Shown: in pieces, positions 52,024 through 61,477 of the stretch | Layout of the letters: each line of letters starts with the position of its first letter | How positions within the stretch are numbered: position 1 is the stretch's first letter | Assembly (NCBI RefSeq): GCF_019693215.1 | Contig: NZ_CP081183.1 | Coordinates: 124,001 to 188,000, forward strand | DNA from: Salinarchaeum sp. IM2453 | Lineage (GTDB): Archaea; Halobacteriota; Halobacteria; Halobacteriales; Salinarchaeaceae | Direction: 5' to 3' | Length of the DNA stretch: 64,000 bases | Notes under the pieces: generated by a model | What the model was told of the DNA's origin: nothing | Database searches by the model: none | The model's input: only the letters and a program-made list of their open reading frames with translations | Program-made: the position numbers and the translations under genes

Positions 52024-54234
52024 TTACTGAGGACTTGGCGAGGATCCTGCACCAGTCTGTTTTTCAAGTGCTGTTCCAGTAATACTTTTCAGTCGGTCAA
52101 CGAGACTATCTTTCTCAGGTTCACCCTCCAGCGCAACATCAAGAACCTCGCTGATGTTGCTGACAGGAATAATTTCAACCATTTCCTCGTATTCATCCTC
52201 GATCATGACATCTTGCTCGTTTGCGGCTGGGATGATGACAGTGTCAATACCAGCTTTCGCGGCAGCTTCAATTTTGTGTGTTACTCCACCGACCGGAAGG
52301 ACATCTCCGCGAACAGAGAGTGATCCAGTCATCGCAACGTTCTGTCGCACGGGCACATCTTCCAGAGCAGAGATAACTGCTGTTGCAACGGTAATCGAAG
52401 CAGAGTCACCATCAACACCCTCTCGGCCTGCTTGCACAAACTGGATGTGAACATCTTTCTCTGAAAGATCAACATCAGAGAACTTTTTGATAATTGCAGA
52501 GACATTCAGAACGGATTCTTCTGCGATCTCTTTGAGCCGTCCTGTTGCAATTACTTCACCAGGTCCTTGGGATGGAGTAACTTCTGCCATAACGGGCAGC
52601 ATAATACCGGAGTCCCCACCCATCACAGCGAGACCATTAACGCGCCCAGTAACGCTTCCATCGGAAACACGGAGTTCATAGTCTTTCCGTCGGTCAATGA
52701 TCGTATCGGCAAGCTGTTGCTCAATCGATCTGGAGCGCTTTTTCGCTTGGAGAACTTCCTCACGAGTTACGAGGTCGCGGTTCTCGGCTCGAGCTATGTC
52801 ACCAGCAACCCGGACAAGTCCCCCTAGGTTACGGAACTCAAGCGTGAGATGATCCTTCCGGCCAGACCGTCGCTTCGCTTCGAGTACAACTTCTTCTGCA
52901 GCTTCTCGAGTAAAGTGTGGGAGTCGGCCATCCCGCTCAACTTCTTGAGCAATAAAGCGTGCGTACTTCCGACGCATTTCGGGAGTGTCTTCGATTGTAT
53001 CTTCGAAGTACACTTCATACCCGTATCCTTTAATTCGGGATCGCAACGCAGGGTGCATGTTCTCCATTGCGTCCATGTTACCAGCAGCGACCATAATGAA
53101 GTCACACGGAACAGGTTCGGTTTGCACCATCGCTCCTGACGAACGCTCAGACTGCCCAGTAATACTGAATTCACCTTCTTGAATCGCCGTCATGAGTTTC
53201 TGCTGTGTGCGAATATCAAGCGTATTTATCTCGTCAACGTACAGAACACCCTTATTGGCTTGATGAATAGCACCTGGCTCAACACGATCATGACTCGGTG
53301 TTTCCATACCACCAGATTGGAATGGGTCGTGGCGAACATCTCCCAGAAGTGCACCAGCATGGGCACCAGTTGCATCCTCAAATGGTGCTGTCTGTGTGTC
53401 AGCGTTGTTAACGATCATGTTTGGGATCATCGCATCAGTGCCACGCTGTGTATATTTAAAGATAAAGTAGACAATGGCCGCTGCGATAATCCCTAGAAGG
53501 ATGTTACCATAATAAAACAGAGCTAGTGCTAAGATAACAGCAACAATGATCAACATCAGGAATGTCCGCATCTGGTTACGCTTGTTTGCCTCCTCTTTGT
53601 GCGCGTCAATAATCTGTTCTCCTTTACCAGCTGGAACAGTTCTTACTTTTGGCTCGTTTCCGTCATCAGGATTGTGGTAAACCAGAACGTCTTGCAGTTC
53701 TTCTTTAGGGAGTAAGTGACTCATCGCTTTGGCAAGCATCGATTTACCAGTTCCGGGTGAACCGATCATCATAACATGACGGCGCTGCTTTGCTGCCTTG
53801 ATCACAATATCTCTTGCTTCGTCCTGACCGATAACTTGGTCAACTAATCGATCTGGAACAGGAATTTGAGCTGTCGATTTGATATCTAGTCCACCAAGAA
53901 GATCATCTTCTTCCTCAGGATCATAGTCATCAGCAATCATCTCATCTTCAACCTCCTTCCCAAGGTCTTCACCTAGCTCGGGAGGCTCGTCTGATGACTC
54001 TTCATCAGAGTCTTCGATCGTAGAAGACATCTCTGGAGAGTCGGAAGAAGACTCGGCTGTTGTACCCTCGTAGAAGAACTCAGAATGATCTTCTTGCTCA
54101 GAGTTTTCTTCCGACGAAGATGATCCTTCGTTCACCGCTTGTTCGTCATCACGTTGTGGCCGTTTTTCTGAAGCTGGAGATTCTGTAGCATCTCCATCGG
54201 CCGGGGCATCATCTGTCTTCGTATCCTCACTCAT
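52024..54234 (-). CDS. lonB: Membrane-bound ATP-dependent protease LonB
   Basis: 736 residues. An acidic Ser-rich N-terminus (1-120) precedes the AAA+ module, with Walker A MIGSPGTGKSMLAKA at about 156-170. Two transmembrane helices are inserted in it (MLIIVAVILALALFYYG and GIIAAAIVYFIFKY, about 226-260). Walker B is VLYVDEINTLD, and the proteolytic domain has the catalytic Ser in GDSASITVATAVIS and Lys in THKIEAAAKAG. This is the archaeal membrane Lon that degrades regulated and damaged proteins; it is essential in several haloarchaea. Divergent from nadM. Confidence 0.96.
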   Translation of the reverse strand: MSEDTKTDDAPADGDATESPASEKRPQRDDEQAVNEGSSSSEENSEQEDHSEFFYEGTTAESSSDSPEMSSTIEDSDEESSDEPPELGEDLGKEVEDEMIADDYDPEEEDDLLGGLDIKSTAQIPVPDRLVDQVIGQDEARDIVIKAAKQRRHVMMIGSPGTGKSMLAKAMSHLLPKEELQDVLVYHNPDDGNEPKVRTVPAGKGEQIIDAHKEEANKRNQMRTFLMLIIVAVILALALFYYGNILLGIIAAAIVYFIFKYTQRGTDAMIPNMIVNNADTQTAPFEDATGAHAGALLGDVRHDPFQSGGMETPSHDRVEPGAIHQANKGVLYVDEINTLDIRTQQKLMTAIQEGEFSITGQSERSSGAMVQTEPVPCDFIMVAAGNMDAMENMHPALRSRIKGYGYEVYFEDTIEDTPEMRRKYARFIAQEVERDGRLPHFTREAAEEVVLEAKRRSGRKDHLTLEFRNLGGLVRVAGDIARAENRDLVTREEVLQAKKRSRSIEQQLADTIIDRRKDYELRVSDGSVTGRVNGLAVMGGDSGIMLPVMAEVTPSQGPGEVIATGRLKEIAEESVLNVSAIIKKFSDVDLSEKDVHIQFVQAGREGVDGDSASITVATAVISALEDVPVRQNVAMTGSLSVRGDVLPVGGVTHKIEAAAKAGIDTVIIPAANEQDVMIEDEYEEMVEIIPVSNISEVLDVALEGEPEKDSLVDRLKSITGTALEKQTGAGSSPSPQ

Positions 54235-54282
54235 AGTGGCAAAACTATAGTAAAAAAGGGACTTGCGATTGATATACTTTCC

Positions 54283-54303
54283 CCCCGACGATGACGGGGG
54301 GAT
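54283..54303. promoter_or_regulatory. GC-rich hairpin in the lonB-nadM divergent intergenic region
   Basis: CCCCCCG ACGATGA CGGGGGG, a perfect 7-bp all-GC stem in an otherwise AT-rich 165-bp divergent region, about 50 bp upstream of the lonB start. Could be a 5' leader structure of lonB, an operator, or a remnant IS palindrome. Confidence 0.45.
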
Positions 54304-54400
54304 GTGTGCAAAATTAGGTCGAAAACCGGCTGAAAAGGAGTTTTAGATAACTAAGATAAAACTCGTCACTCTTAAGAAGGGCCCAACCCCACAGCGGCAT

Positions 54401-54928
54401 ATGACGCGAGGTTTCTATGTTGGACGGTTCCAACCCTATCATAAAGGCCACCACAATGTCATCGATGAAATATCAGATTCATTAAATGAGCTAGTAATAG
54501 GTATCGGTAGCGCAGATAAGTCACACACACGACGGAACCCGTTTACAGCAGGGGAACGGTATGTGATGATCTCCAGAGCAGTCGAGGAACTGGATATAAC
54601 AACGCATATTGTTCCAATTGAAGATATTGACCGAAATGCCATATGGGTAAGCCACGTTCAGAGCCTGTGCCCGCCATTTGATATCGCTATTTCAAATAAT
54701 CCACTTGTAATCCAGTTATTCCAAGATACCGACGTAGAGGTCCGTGAAGGACCGATTTTCGACCGGAGTCGATATCAGGGTACCCGGATTAGAGAGTTGA
54801 TGATACAACAGGAAAAATGGGAACACCTTGTTCCCGACCCTACTGTAGAGGCAATTCATGAGGTTGGAGGTGTTACGCGGCTCCGTCAGGTTGTCGAAAG
54901 TGATGATTTCAATGGACAGCGAGAGTGA
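54401..54928 (+). CDS. nadM: Nicotinamide-nucleotide adenylyltransferase
   Basis: 175 residues, archaeal NadM type. GRFQPYHKGHHNVIDEI carries the HxGH nucleotide-binding motif, followed by IGSADKSHTRRNPFTAGERYVMI. The second motif lies near QGTRIRELMI (ISTxxR-like). It joins NMN and ATP to give NAD. The stop codon lies inside a repeat that begins GTGAACT (54926-54990). It is followed by the SAM hydrolase-type gene, a neighbourhood common in haloarchaea together with lonB and the thermosome gene. Confidence 0.94.
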   Translation: MTRGFYVGRFQPYHKGHHNVIDEISDSLNELVIGIGSADKSHTRRNPFTAGERYVMISRAVEELDITTHIVPIEDIDRNAIWVSHVQSLCPPFDIAISNNPLVIQLFQDTDVEVREGPIFDRSRYQGTRIRELMIQQEKWEHLVPDPTVEAIHEVGGVTRLRQVVESDDFNGQRE

Positions 54929-54990
54929 ACTCTCCCCTCTTACTCCCCACCGTTGGCGGCTCCTTGAGGCAGGGGCGTTCACTTCTTAGA
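54926..54990 (+). repeat. Element right-end-like sequence overlapping the nadM stop
   Basis: Begins GTGAACTCTCCCC at the stop codon and ends with GGCTCCTTGAGG followed by CAGGGGCGTTCAC. The same start-and-end pattern appears after the GT2 gene at 58.1-58.2 kb (GTGAACTTACCCC ... TCCTTGAGGACGAGG). Not coding. Confidence 0.5.
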
Positions 54991-55102
54991 TCCCTCAGAA
55001 TATCCGGCCAGAACTGTGAATGTGGATGGATTTACACTTTTTGACTCCATCACGCTTAAAAGATAAGCAAGACGTTTGCTGGAGCGAGCATAACATTGGC
55101 GT

Positions 55103-55882
55103 ATGATCACACTAAGTTCAGACTTTGGTACACCATATCCAGCAGCGATGCGCGGGGTAATATTACAGAGAACCGATACAAGGGTTATTGATATTGCCCA
55201 TGACTTTCCTCGACAGGACATTAGAACAGCAGCCTTCTGGCTTAATGAGATACTTCCATGGTTTCCACCAGCGGTGCATTGTGCGGTAGTGGATCCAGGC
55301 GTAGGAACAAACCGTGATGCAATTGCTGCTCGGGTTGCTGATCATATACTTATTGGTCCAGATAATGGATTACTACGGCCAGTCGCCAGGACGATTGCAA
55401 CGCAGTCGAGTGCCAGTATTGAATGGTTTAAGCTTGAATGGGAGCCAGAAAGTAATACGTTCCATGGTCGCGATGTCTTTGCTCCAGCTGCTGCAGAAGT
55501 TCACGAAACAACACTCGAATTATTACAAGAAAATGGCAAGGCTTCAGTAACTAGCCCAAATGTTGATCTGCAGTTTCCGACACCGGAAGTTGAGCAGCGT
55601 CGTATTACAGGGGAGGTCCTTGTCGTTGATGGATTTGGAAATGCGATTACAAATATCCCAGATTCAATACTCAAAAATCAGATCGATTCATGCGATCGCC
55701 TGAAAATAAACGGCATAACTGTCCCATATGTCAGCAGCTTTGCAGAGGTAGATAAAAACAAACCATTAGTGACGATTGGAAGTCACGGAAATGCTGAATT
55801 GGCTGTGAATCAAGGGAGGGGAGATATTGCATTTGACGTGACAGTTGGCGATAAGGTTGTCATTGAGAAGGAAAGTACTTGA
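55103..55882 (+). CDS. SAM hydroxide adenosyltransferase (DUF62 family)
   Basis: 259 residues. MITLSSDFGTPYPAAMRGVI, CAVVDPGVGTNRDAIAAR, IGPDNGLLRPVA and FHGRDVFAPAAAEV are the family's N-terminal blocks, and VDGFGNAITNI opens the beta-barrel C-terminal domain. The members related to fluorinase and chlorinase that lack halogenase residues hydrolyse S-adenosylmethionine to adenosine and methionine; this one appears to be of that kind. It ends before a 450-bp gap that holds a repeat element. Confidence 0.9.
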   Translation: MITLSSDFGTPYPAAMRGVILQRTDTRVIDIAHDFPRQDIRTAAFWLNEILPWFPPAVHCAVVDPGVGTNRDAIAARVADHILIGPDNGLLRPVARTIATQSSASIEWFKLEWEPESNTFHGRDVFAPAAAEVHETTLELLQENGKASVTSPNVDLQFPTPEVEQRRITGEVLVVDGFGNAITNIPDSILKNQIDSCDRLKINGITVPYVSSFAEVDKNKPLVTIGSHGNAELAVNQGRGDIAFDVTVGDKVVIEKEST

Positions 55883-55988
55883 GTTGGCCTCCCACCGTTC
55901 TAATTTTCAGTAGGATTCGGTAGTGGTCGGTCACAACCAGTAGCATTGGCGAGTACCGAAACAGACCAAATTGTGTAACAGTTACGTT

Positions 55989-56256
55989 ACCCCTGAAGGG
56001 CTGTCTCTTCCCCACAACTCGCGTCGCTGTCGGGATCGATGAAATCGGCTGAAATACCGATCTCTATGGATGTAACACCCTCATAGAACGGTTTTGCTGA
56101 TCTCAGTTATCCGCATTCAGTCACCCCCTACCGCCGATATCACTGTCCGAATCGCTGTTCATCTCGATCGATCGAGTACAGATCGGGGTCGACAGCGTCT
56201 GAAACGTCCGTCTGAGCCTCGTGAACTTATGGGTAAAAGACAGCCCTGAAGGGGTG
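55989..56256. mobile_element. MITE-like element bounded by inverted repeats
   Basis: About 265 bp. Left end CCCCTGAAGGGCTGTC-TCTTCCCC (55990-56013) and right end (56232-56255) are imperfect inverted repeats matching at about 20 of 24 positions. Nothing inside encodes a recognisable protein. The right end also carries the GGTGGATTTTCGCCTC flank seen at the purF solo end. It fills most of the gap between the SAM hydrolase-type gene and cct3; the rest is noncoding. Confidence 0.55.
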
Positions 56257-56329
56257 GATTTTCGCCTCAAGACTCTGTAAAAAAGCGTTAGTCGCTAGAC
56301 GAAGCGAGACGCTACTGGTATTTCTTGGT

Positions 56330-57919
56330 TTAGCTGGATGAGATGACGTCGTCAATTCGGGCGATCATCGTTGACGCTTCAGTGGCACTTTTCACTGCTT
56401 CGTGTTTGACCTGTGCTGGATCGAGGATTCCGTGTTCAACCGGATCACCGACTTCTGCAGTCCGACCTTCAGCAATTAGTCCAGCGCGCCCAGTGCTGTC
56501 GTGTTCTGCTCGAAGGTCAACAAGGGAATCAATCGGATCTGCACCAGCATTTTCAGCAAGAGTCCGCGGGAGTGCATCAATTGCATCAGCAAATGCACGG
56601 ACTGAAAGCTGTTTTCGACCGGAAATTGCATCAGCTTCATCGCGGATACGGTCGGCAATTGCGATTTCAGCCGCGCCGGCGCCTGGCACAACTGCATCGG
56701 TTTCAACCGTCGTAGCAACGACGTCAATTGCGTCCTTGACAGCACGCTCAACCTCGTCAACGACGTGATCAGTGCCACCTCGAACAAAGACAGTCACAGC
56801 ATCAGCTGCTTCGCCACCTTCGATAAAGGTTAGTTCGTCTTCATCGAACTTCTCAATTCGAATTTGTTCGACGCTTCCAAAGCTATCTTCTGAGAGATCA
56901 TTGAGGTCACCAATTCGTTTAGCACCAGTGGCATTTGCAACAGAGGTAGCATCAGAATCAGAGAGTCCATCAATAGCTAAGATACCATCGCGAGCAAGAT
57001 ATGAGAGGACACGATCATCGGCGTCTTCGGTGATAAACACAGCTTCTACCCCGGTATCAGCAATTTGCTGAGCATAGTCGCGGAGTTCCTGCTCTTCCGA
57101 TTCCATAGCAGCTGTAAGCTGGTCAACGCTATCAACACTGTACTCAGCATCTACATCACCTGTGGATACCTCAAGCTCAACATCCAGGACAGCGACAGAA
57201 GCATTGCTGAGCTGTCGCGGCATTGCGTCAGCGGCAGGTTCCTCGTCAAGGACGATGCCTTCTACAAGTTCAGTGGATGAAGAAGAAGCTCCGGATTGTG
57301 TCTGAAGTTGGATATTGTCACGGGCTACGTCAGTGCCGCTACGAACAGCCTGTACTGCGTCAACAACAACTTGAGCGAGCTTGTCGGCTGTAACATCGCC
57401 TGTTCCTTTACCAGTCATCGATGATTCTGCAACGCGGAACAGGATTTCGGCGTCAATTTCAGTGTCAAGCGCCATCGCATCAATTGCTTCGGCCGCAATC
57501 GATGCAGCTTCATGGTATCCTTCTACGATTGTCGTTGGGTGTACATCGTCCTCAAACAGTTCTTCGGCTTGACTGAGTAGTTGTCCAGTGAGGACTGCTG
57601 CTGTCGTTGTTCCATCTCCAATTTCTTCTTCTTGGGTTTCGGCAACATCAACAATCATCTCTGCAGCTGGATGCTCAATATCCATCTCATCAAGAATTGT
57701 TGCCCCATCGTTTGTGATGACTACATCACCATCATCAGATACGAGCATCTTGTCCATACCTCGAGGACCGAGTGTGGTACGTACCGACTCGCTGATCGCT
57801 TTACCGGCAGCGATGTTTGACTGCCGAGCATCTTTTCCCGTCGTGCGTGAACTGTCTTCACTGAGAACAAGCATTGGCTGTCCGCCTAACTGTCGTCGAG
57901 AAGCACCTGATTCAGACAT
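56330..57919 (-). CDS. cct3: Thermosome subunit, CCT3-like
   Basis: 529 residues, group II chaperonin. The ATP loop is [32 protein letters not shown] (about 48-79), then [31 protein letters not shown] lies in the C-terminal equatorial domain, and the expected Asp of the hydrolysis site is in the DGTTTA element. The C-terminus ends RIDDVISSS without the Gly-Gly-Met tail typical of the major haloarchaeal subunits; this fits the third, minor subunit (CCT3). The gap upstream (57920-58234) has its promoter and one IS-like repeat. Confidence 0.93.
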   Translation of the reverse strand: MSESGASRRQLGGQPMLVLSEDSSRTTGKDARQSNIAAGKAISESVRTTLGPRGMDKMLVSDDGDVVITNDGATILDEMDIEHPAAEMIVDVAETQEEEIGDGTTTAAVLTGQLLSQAEELFEDDVHPTTIVEGYHEAASIAAEAIDAMALDTEIDAEILFRVAESSMTGKGTGDVTADKLAQVVVDAVQAVRSGTDVARDNIQLQTQSGASSSSTELVEGIVLDEEPAADAMPRQLSNASVAVLDVELEVSTGDVDAEYSVDSVDQLTAAMESEEQELRDYAQQIADTGVEAVFITEDADDRVLSYLARDGILAIDGLSDSDATSVANATGAKRIGDLNDLSEDSFGSVEQIRIEKFDEDELTFIEGGEAADAVTVFVRGGTDHVVDEVERAVKDAIDVVATTVETDAVVPGAGAAEIAIADRIRDEADAISGRKQLSVRAFADAIDALPRTLAENAGADPIDSLVDLRAEHDSTGRAGLIAEGRTAEVGDPVEHGILDPAQVKHEAVKSATEASTMIARIDDVISSS

Positions 57920-58149
57920 GTTGTATGTTAGTAGGACAGCGGTTCAATATAAATCTTACTAGCTGTATAGCATAGGAATTGTAATAGATAAAAGCAAGAC
58001 GATATGAAATTGGAGATATGCCACTACTGCGGAGGTTTCTTGGGTTAAATCAAGACAGTTCAAAATAGAAGCACTATTCATAGTGGGTAGAGATCTAGTG
58101 TATTTAAGTTCATACGAGAGGTTGTACAGCAGAATACGTCGCAAGCGTT

Positions 58150-58218
58150 TAACTCCTACAGGCTACGTCCTCGTCCTCAAGGATCAAAACGGAGCGGAGT
58201 GAGCGAGTAGGGCGGGGT
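58150..58218 (-). repeat. Element right-end-like sequence downstream of the GT2 gene
   Basis: On the minus strand, 10 bp after the GT2 stop: GTGAACTTACCCCGCC ... TCCTTGAGGACGAGG, ACGTAGCCTGTAGGAG. It shares its 3' portion with 13060-13090 and its 5' portion with the nadM-stop repeat. The rest of the gap to 57920 shows nothing recognisable beyond the cct3 promoter. Confidence 0.5.
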
Positions 58219-58234
58219 AAGTTCACGAATTGTA

Positions 58235-59113
58235 TTACCTCCAATCATAAACCTCGACAATGTGGTCTGTCGCTGCAGAAACTCCACTGTGGTTTCGGCT
58301 AGATGAGCGATACCGAGCTGAGATGCCGTCCTTCCCACCTGTGAAAAGACCTCTAATAACGTCTTTCCCGTCTTTGAACCAATCTGTAAGATCAATACGT
58401 CCAGAGAAAATCTTCTGTGCAGCGTGTGCTGCATCGGTCACTGCATCTTTGATGATCTGGCCCGTTAGAACAGGACCCAAACCACGGTTTTTCAGTAACT
58501 GGTAGGTAGCCGACCGATATTGCTCAAACCGGTCAATATCTGTCATACCACCGTCTGTACCGTATGGGCTATGAACAGTCATTGCTGGCGCCCAATCAAT
58601 TGAGTATTTCTCTGCCTGGAGTCGAGTGCAAAGATCAGACATACCACCAACACTGAGATATTCGTCGAATCCGTCAACAGATTTGATTGCATCAGCTGTG
58701 AAAGCAATGTTCTCTGGATTGTACCGCTGTTCCTGCCGGTCGAGCGTGGGGATTGTATGTGGAGTGTCTGCGCCTTGGGTTGGCCCACTTACAGCATCTG
58801 CCGATGCAGAGAGGTGATTTGTAATTGCACTTGTCCATGAGTCATCGATAAGACGATCGTGAGGAAGTAATGCGATAGCATCACCAGTGGCGAGTTTTAC
58901 TCCGACGTTTCTAGCAACGTTTGCGTTTCTATCTGCCGTCTCAACAAGCACGTCAACATCATCACGGGACTTAATCATGCCCGTGGTGCCGTCGGCTGAG
59001 GGTCCGTTGACAACGATTGTTTCCGCATCTGGAGCATAATCATGTAGTGTGTTCAGACAGACTCCCAACCGCTCGCGACCATTAAGCGTCGGAATGACGA
59101 CAGAGAGGTTCAT
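58235..59113 (-). CDS. Family 2 glycosyltransferase
   Basis: About 292 residues from MNLSVVIPTLNGRERL; the upstream ATG at 59137 adds eight residues. It is a GT-A fold enzyme: VVIPTLNGRE N-terminus, TADRNANVARNVGVKLATGDAIALLPHDRL with a DxD-like LLPHDR element, and NPENIAFTADAIKSVDGFDEYLSVGGMSDLCTRL. No membrane helix is evident. Donor and acceptor sugars are unknown. It is adjacent to a methyltransferase, and the two may act on the same glycan or lipid (weak inference; about 60 bp apart). Confidence 0.85.
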   Translation of the reverse strand: MNLSVVIPTLNGRERLGVCLNTLHDYAPDAETIVVNGPSADGTTGMIKSRDDVDVLVETADRNANVARNVGVKLATGDAIALLPHDRLIDDSWTSAITNHLSASADAVSGPTQGADTPHTIPTLDRQEQRYNPENIAFTADAIKSVDGFDEYLSVGGMSDLCTRLQAEKYSIDWAPAMTVHSPYGTDGGMTDIDRFEQYRSATYQLLKNRGLGPVLTGQIIKDAVTDAAHAAQKIFSGRIDLTDWFKDGKDVIRGLFTGGKDGISARYRSSSRNHSGVSAATDHIVEVYDWR

Positions 59114-59171
59114 CAATGGAATGTTGGTGGAAAACAATATAAAGCACTTGATTGCCAGTAGCTAAGTAGTC

Positions 59172-59882
59172 TTATTCTGGTACTTTTGCTGTCCAATAAG
59201 ACACAGAAGCAATTCTGTCTCCGAATCCGGACCGTCCGAGTGTTGTGTCAAGTTTTCGGAATGGACGAGAGACATTTTTCGAAAGTTTTCGATAAAATCC
59301 ATATGGGAAGAGAAAATCATGCTCTTCGTTAATAAGTTGGAGATCCGCCGACTGTAATAGCTTCTCCACATCAGACCGAGAGTACAAGTGAGAACCCATT
59401 GGAAGTGCCCAGTTATATATACTGCGCGTACTCCGAGAGTTAAATGTGTCAAACATCACAATCTCTTTTGAGACACGGCGCATCTCAGATATAAACGCCT
59501 CCGGGGTAGGTGCCAAATGGAAAAATCGCATCGCAAAGACGGCGTCAAAGTGATTATCTGGGAACGGTAGCTGCCCAGCATCACCTCGCATAAACTCAAG
59601 CGTTTCGTCGACTCCGAGTGCTTGAGCCTTTTTACGTCCCTGTGAAAGCATCGGCCCAGAAATATCGAGACCAATGATCTCAGCACCACGTTCTGCGAGG
59701 AGAGCTGTGAATCGGCCGGTCCCACACGCAATCTCCAGAATCGACTTACCTTCGACTGGCCCAAGTGCATCCAAAACAGCTTCCTTTTCACGACGGTCGA
59801 TCAGCTCACCACCGCCAGAGAACCGTTTTGTCTCGTATTCCTCCGCAACATCGCTTGCCTGATACCACTCCTGCCCTTTCAC
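59172..59882 (-). CDS. SAM-dependent class I methyltransferase
   Basis: 236 residues, Methyltransf_11 type. Motif I SILEIACGTGRFTALLAERG (about 47-66), motif II IGLDISGPMLSQGRKKA, the acidic GDAGQLPFPDNHFDAVFAMRFFHLAP block, and a late EHDFLFPYGFYRKLSKNV. It transfers a methyl group from SAM. Substrate unknown. Same direction as the GT2 gene downstream. Confidence 0.85.
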   Translation of the reverse strand: MKGQEWYQASDVAEEYETKRFSGGGELIDRREKEAVLDALGPVEGKSILEIACGTGRFTALLAERGAEIIGLDISGPMLSQGRKKAQALGVDETLEFMRGDAGQLPFPDNHFDAVFAMRFFHLAPTPEAFISEMRRVSKEIVMFDTFNSRSTRSIYNWALPMGSHLYSRSDVEKLLQSADLQLINEEHDFLFPYGFYRKLSKNVSRPFRKLDTTLGRSGFGDRIASVSYWTAKVPE

Positions 59883-60040
59883 AAGATAAACGCATGTTAT
59901 CCCGTTTAATAATGGTGCCGGGACAGAACTAGTATGGGATGCATTCCCATAATAATGGTAATTATACTCCTAATATTGTTTTTATAATACTAACTTAAAT
60001 ATAGATAACTTTTACCACAAGGGATGTTCTGTGAAGATAT

Positions 60041-60331
60041 ATGTCCATGAGGACAGCAAATAAATCGGCACAGCAATCAGATGATGTCCTATCCCAGACA
60101 GAATACCGGGACCGACTTGATGACCTACCTCCAAGTGCTAAACTCGTTGCAAAAGTGCTTGAGATTGATGCTCCACTATCGCAGGGCGAGCTTGCTACTG
60201 AAACTCTGCTACCGGACAGAACAGTTCGCTATGCATTAAACCGACTAGAGGATGAAGAAATAGTCGGTGCACGATACAGCTTCCGCGATGCTCGAAAACA
60301 AGTGTACTACCTCAACACATCTCACACCTAG
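60041..60331 (+). CDS. Winged-helix HTH regulator (MarR/TrmB-like)
   Basis: 96 residues. After a 28-residue polar start comes one winged-HTH: [64 protein letters not shown]. The ATG at 60047 is an alternative start. It is likely a local transcription regulator; targets unknown. Its last four bases overlap the end of the convergent mfnA gene. Confidence 0.82.
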   Translation: MSMRTANKSAQQSDDVLSQTEYRDRLDDLPPSAKLVAKVLEIDAPLSQGELATETLLPDRTVRYALNRLEDEEIVGARYSFRDARKQVYYLNTSHT

Positions 60332-61398
60332 TTCGAAGTCGTCTTCGGAAGTAACCGGTCCAAGTCAGTGAGAAATTCCCTAATCATATCTCGTGAAACA
60401 TGTGGCATGAATACAATACGAAGCTCGCCACGGGATGTTCGGGAGATACGCCAGCCACTGGATTTGAGCTCATTGAAAACATTATTAGGTAAGTCAACAG
60501 CAACGAGTGGAAGTTCTGGGGGAACAACGTCCAATCCCCGGTCCGATAATGCACTTGCAGTCCATTTCGCATTTTCTTGTTGTTGATTAACGATCGATCG
60601 ATATTTCGATGGCCAGAGTTTCTCCAGCGCTGCTACGGTACCAGCAACTCCTGCACCACTCCGGGTTCCTGTCAGTGTTGTTTGAGAGGAGCTTTCTAAG
60701 TAGGGTGTTTCAATGGCGAGAGAGTCAAGAAGTTCCTCAGACCGAACAAGTAAGCCACCAGCAGGAATTGGAGCCTTTCCCATCTTATGGGGATCAATTG
60801 TCATGGTATCAACTGGGATGTCAGAGAAGTTCCAGTCGTGTTCGGTAAACGGGAGAGCAAATCCGCCCCATGCTGCATCAATATGAAAGATAGCCTGATA
60901 GTCGTAAGCGATATCAGCCAGTTGAGACAGGGGATCGACACGTCCGTACTCGGTATTTCCGGCAATACCAACAATACAAACGGTGCTGTGGTCTGTATGC
61001 CGCGAGATTTGTTTGGGATCAGCACGGTATTGATCGTCAACTGGGACTGTACGAAGCTCAAGATCAAGTACGTGTGCAGCTTTCTGGAAGCTAAAGTGAG
61101 CACTTTCCGGAACAACTACATTCGGGTTCTGGACAGGATGTGCATTACGGGCGATACGAAGCGCTTGAATGTTCGCCTCTGTTCCGCCGGCAGTGATATA
61201 TCCGTTCGGAGATGAAAGGCCGGTAATCTCCCCAAGGATCGAAATTGCCCGGTCTTCAAGACGCGATACGGCAGGAAATGTAGAAGGGTCACCGGGATTC
61301 GTCGCGATATATCGGGTGGCAGCTTCGACTGCTTCGGGATGAGGTTTTGTACACATCGAAGAAAGAACCCGATCAAACGACTGTGACTCAGGTAGCAT
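60328..61398 (-). CDS. mfnA: L-tyrosine/L-aspartate decarboxylase MfnA
   Basis: About 356 residues from [28 protein letters not shown] group II PLP decarboxylase: [53 protein letters not shown] and the PLP lysine in [20 protein letters not shown]. In methanogens MfnA makes tyramine for methanofuran. In archaea without methanofuran the likely role is L-aspartate decarboxylation to beta-alanine for CoA. Convergent with the HTH gene. Confidence 0.92.
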   Translation of the reverse strand: MLPESQSFDRVLSSMCTKPHPEAVEAATRYIATNPGDPSTFPAVSRLEDRAISILGEITGLSSPNGYITAGGTEANIQALRIARNAHPVQNPNVVVPESAHFSFQKAAHVLDLELRTVPVDDQYRADPKQISRHTDHSTVCIVGIAGNTEYGRVDPLSQLADIAYDYQAIFHIDAAWGGFALPFTEHDWNFSDIPVDTMTIDPHKMGKAPIPAGGLLVRSEELLDSLAIETPYLESSSQTTLTGTRSGAGVAGTVAALEKLWPSKYRSIVNQQQENAKWTASALSDRGLDVVPPELPLVAVDLPNNVFNELKSSGWRISRTSRGELRIVFMPHVSRDMIREFLTDLDRLLPKTTSN

Positions 61399-61477
61399 AC
61401 ACACGGAAAGGAGACAACAATTATAGATGTTATGAGTTATCGTCTCGTGAAAATATTCTAAATATTTTAGGATTCAG

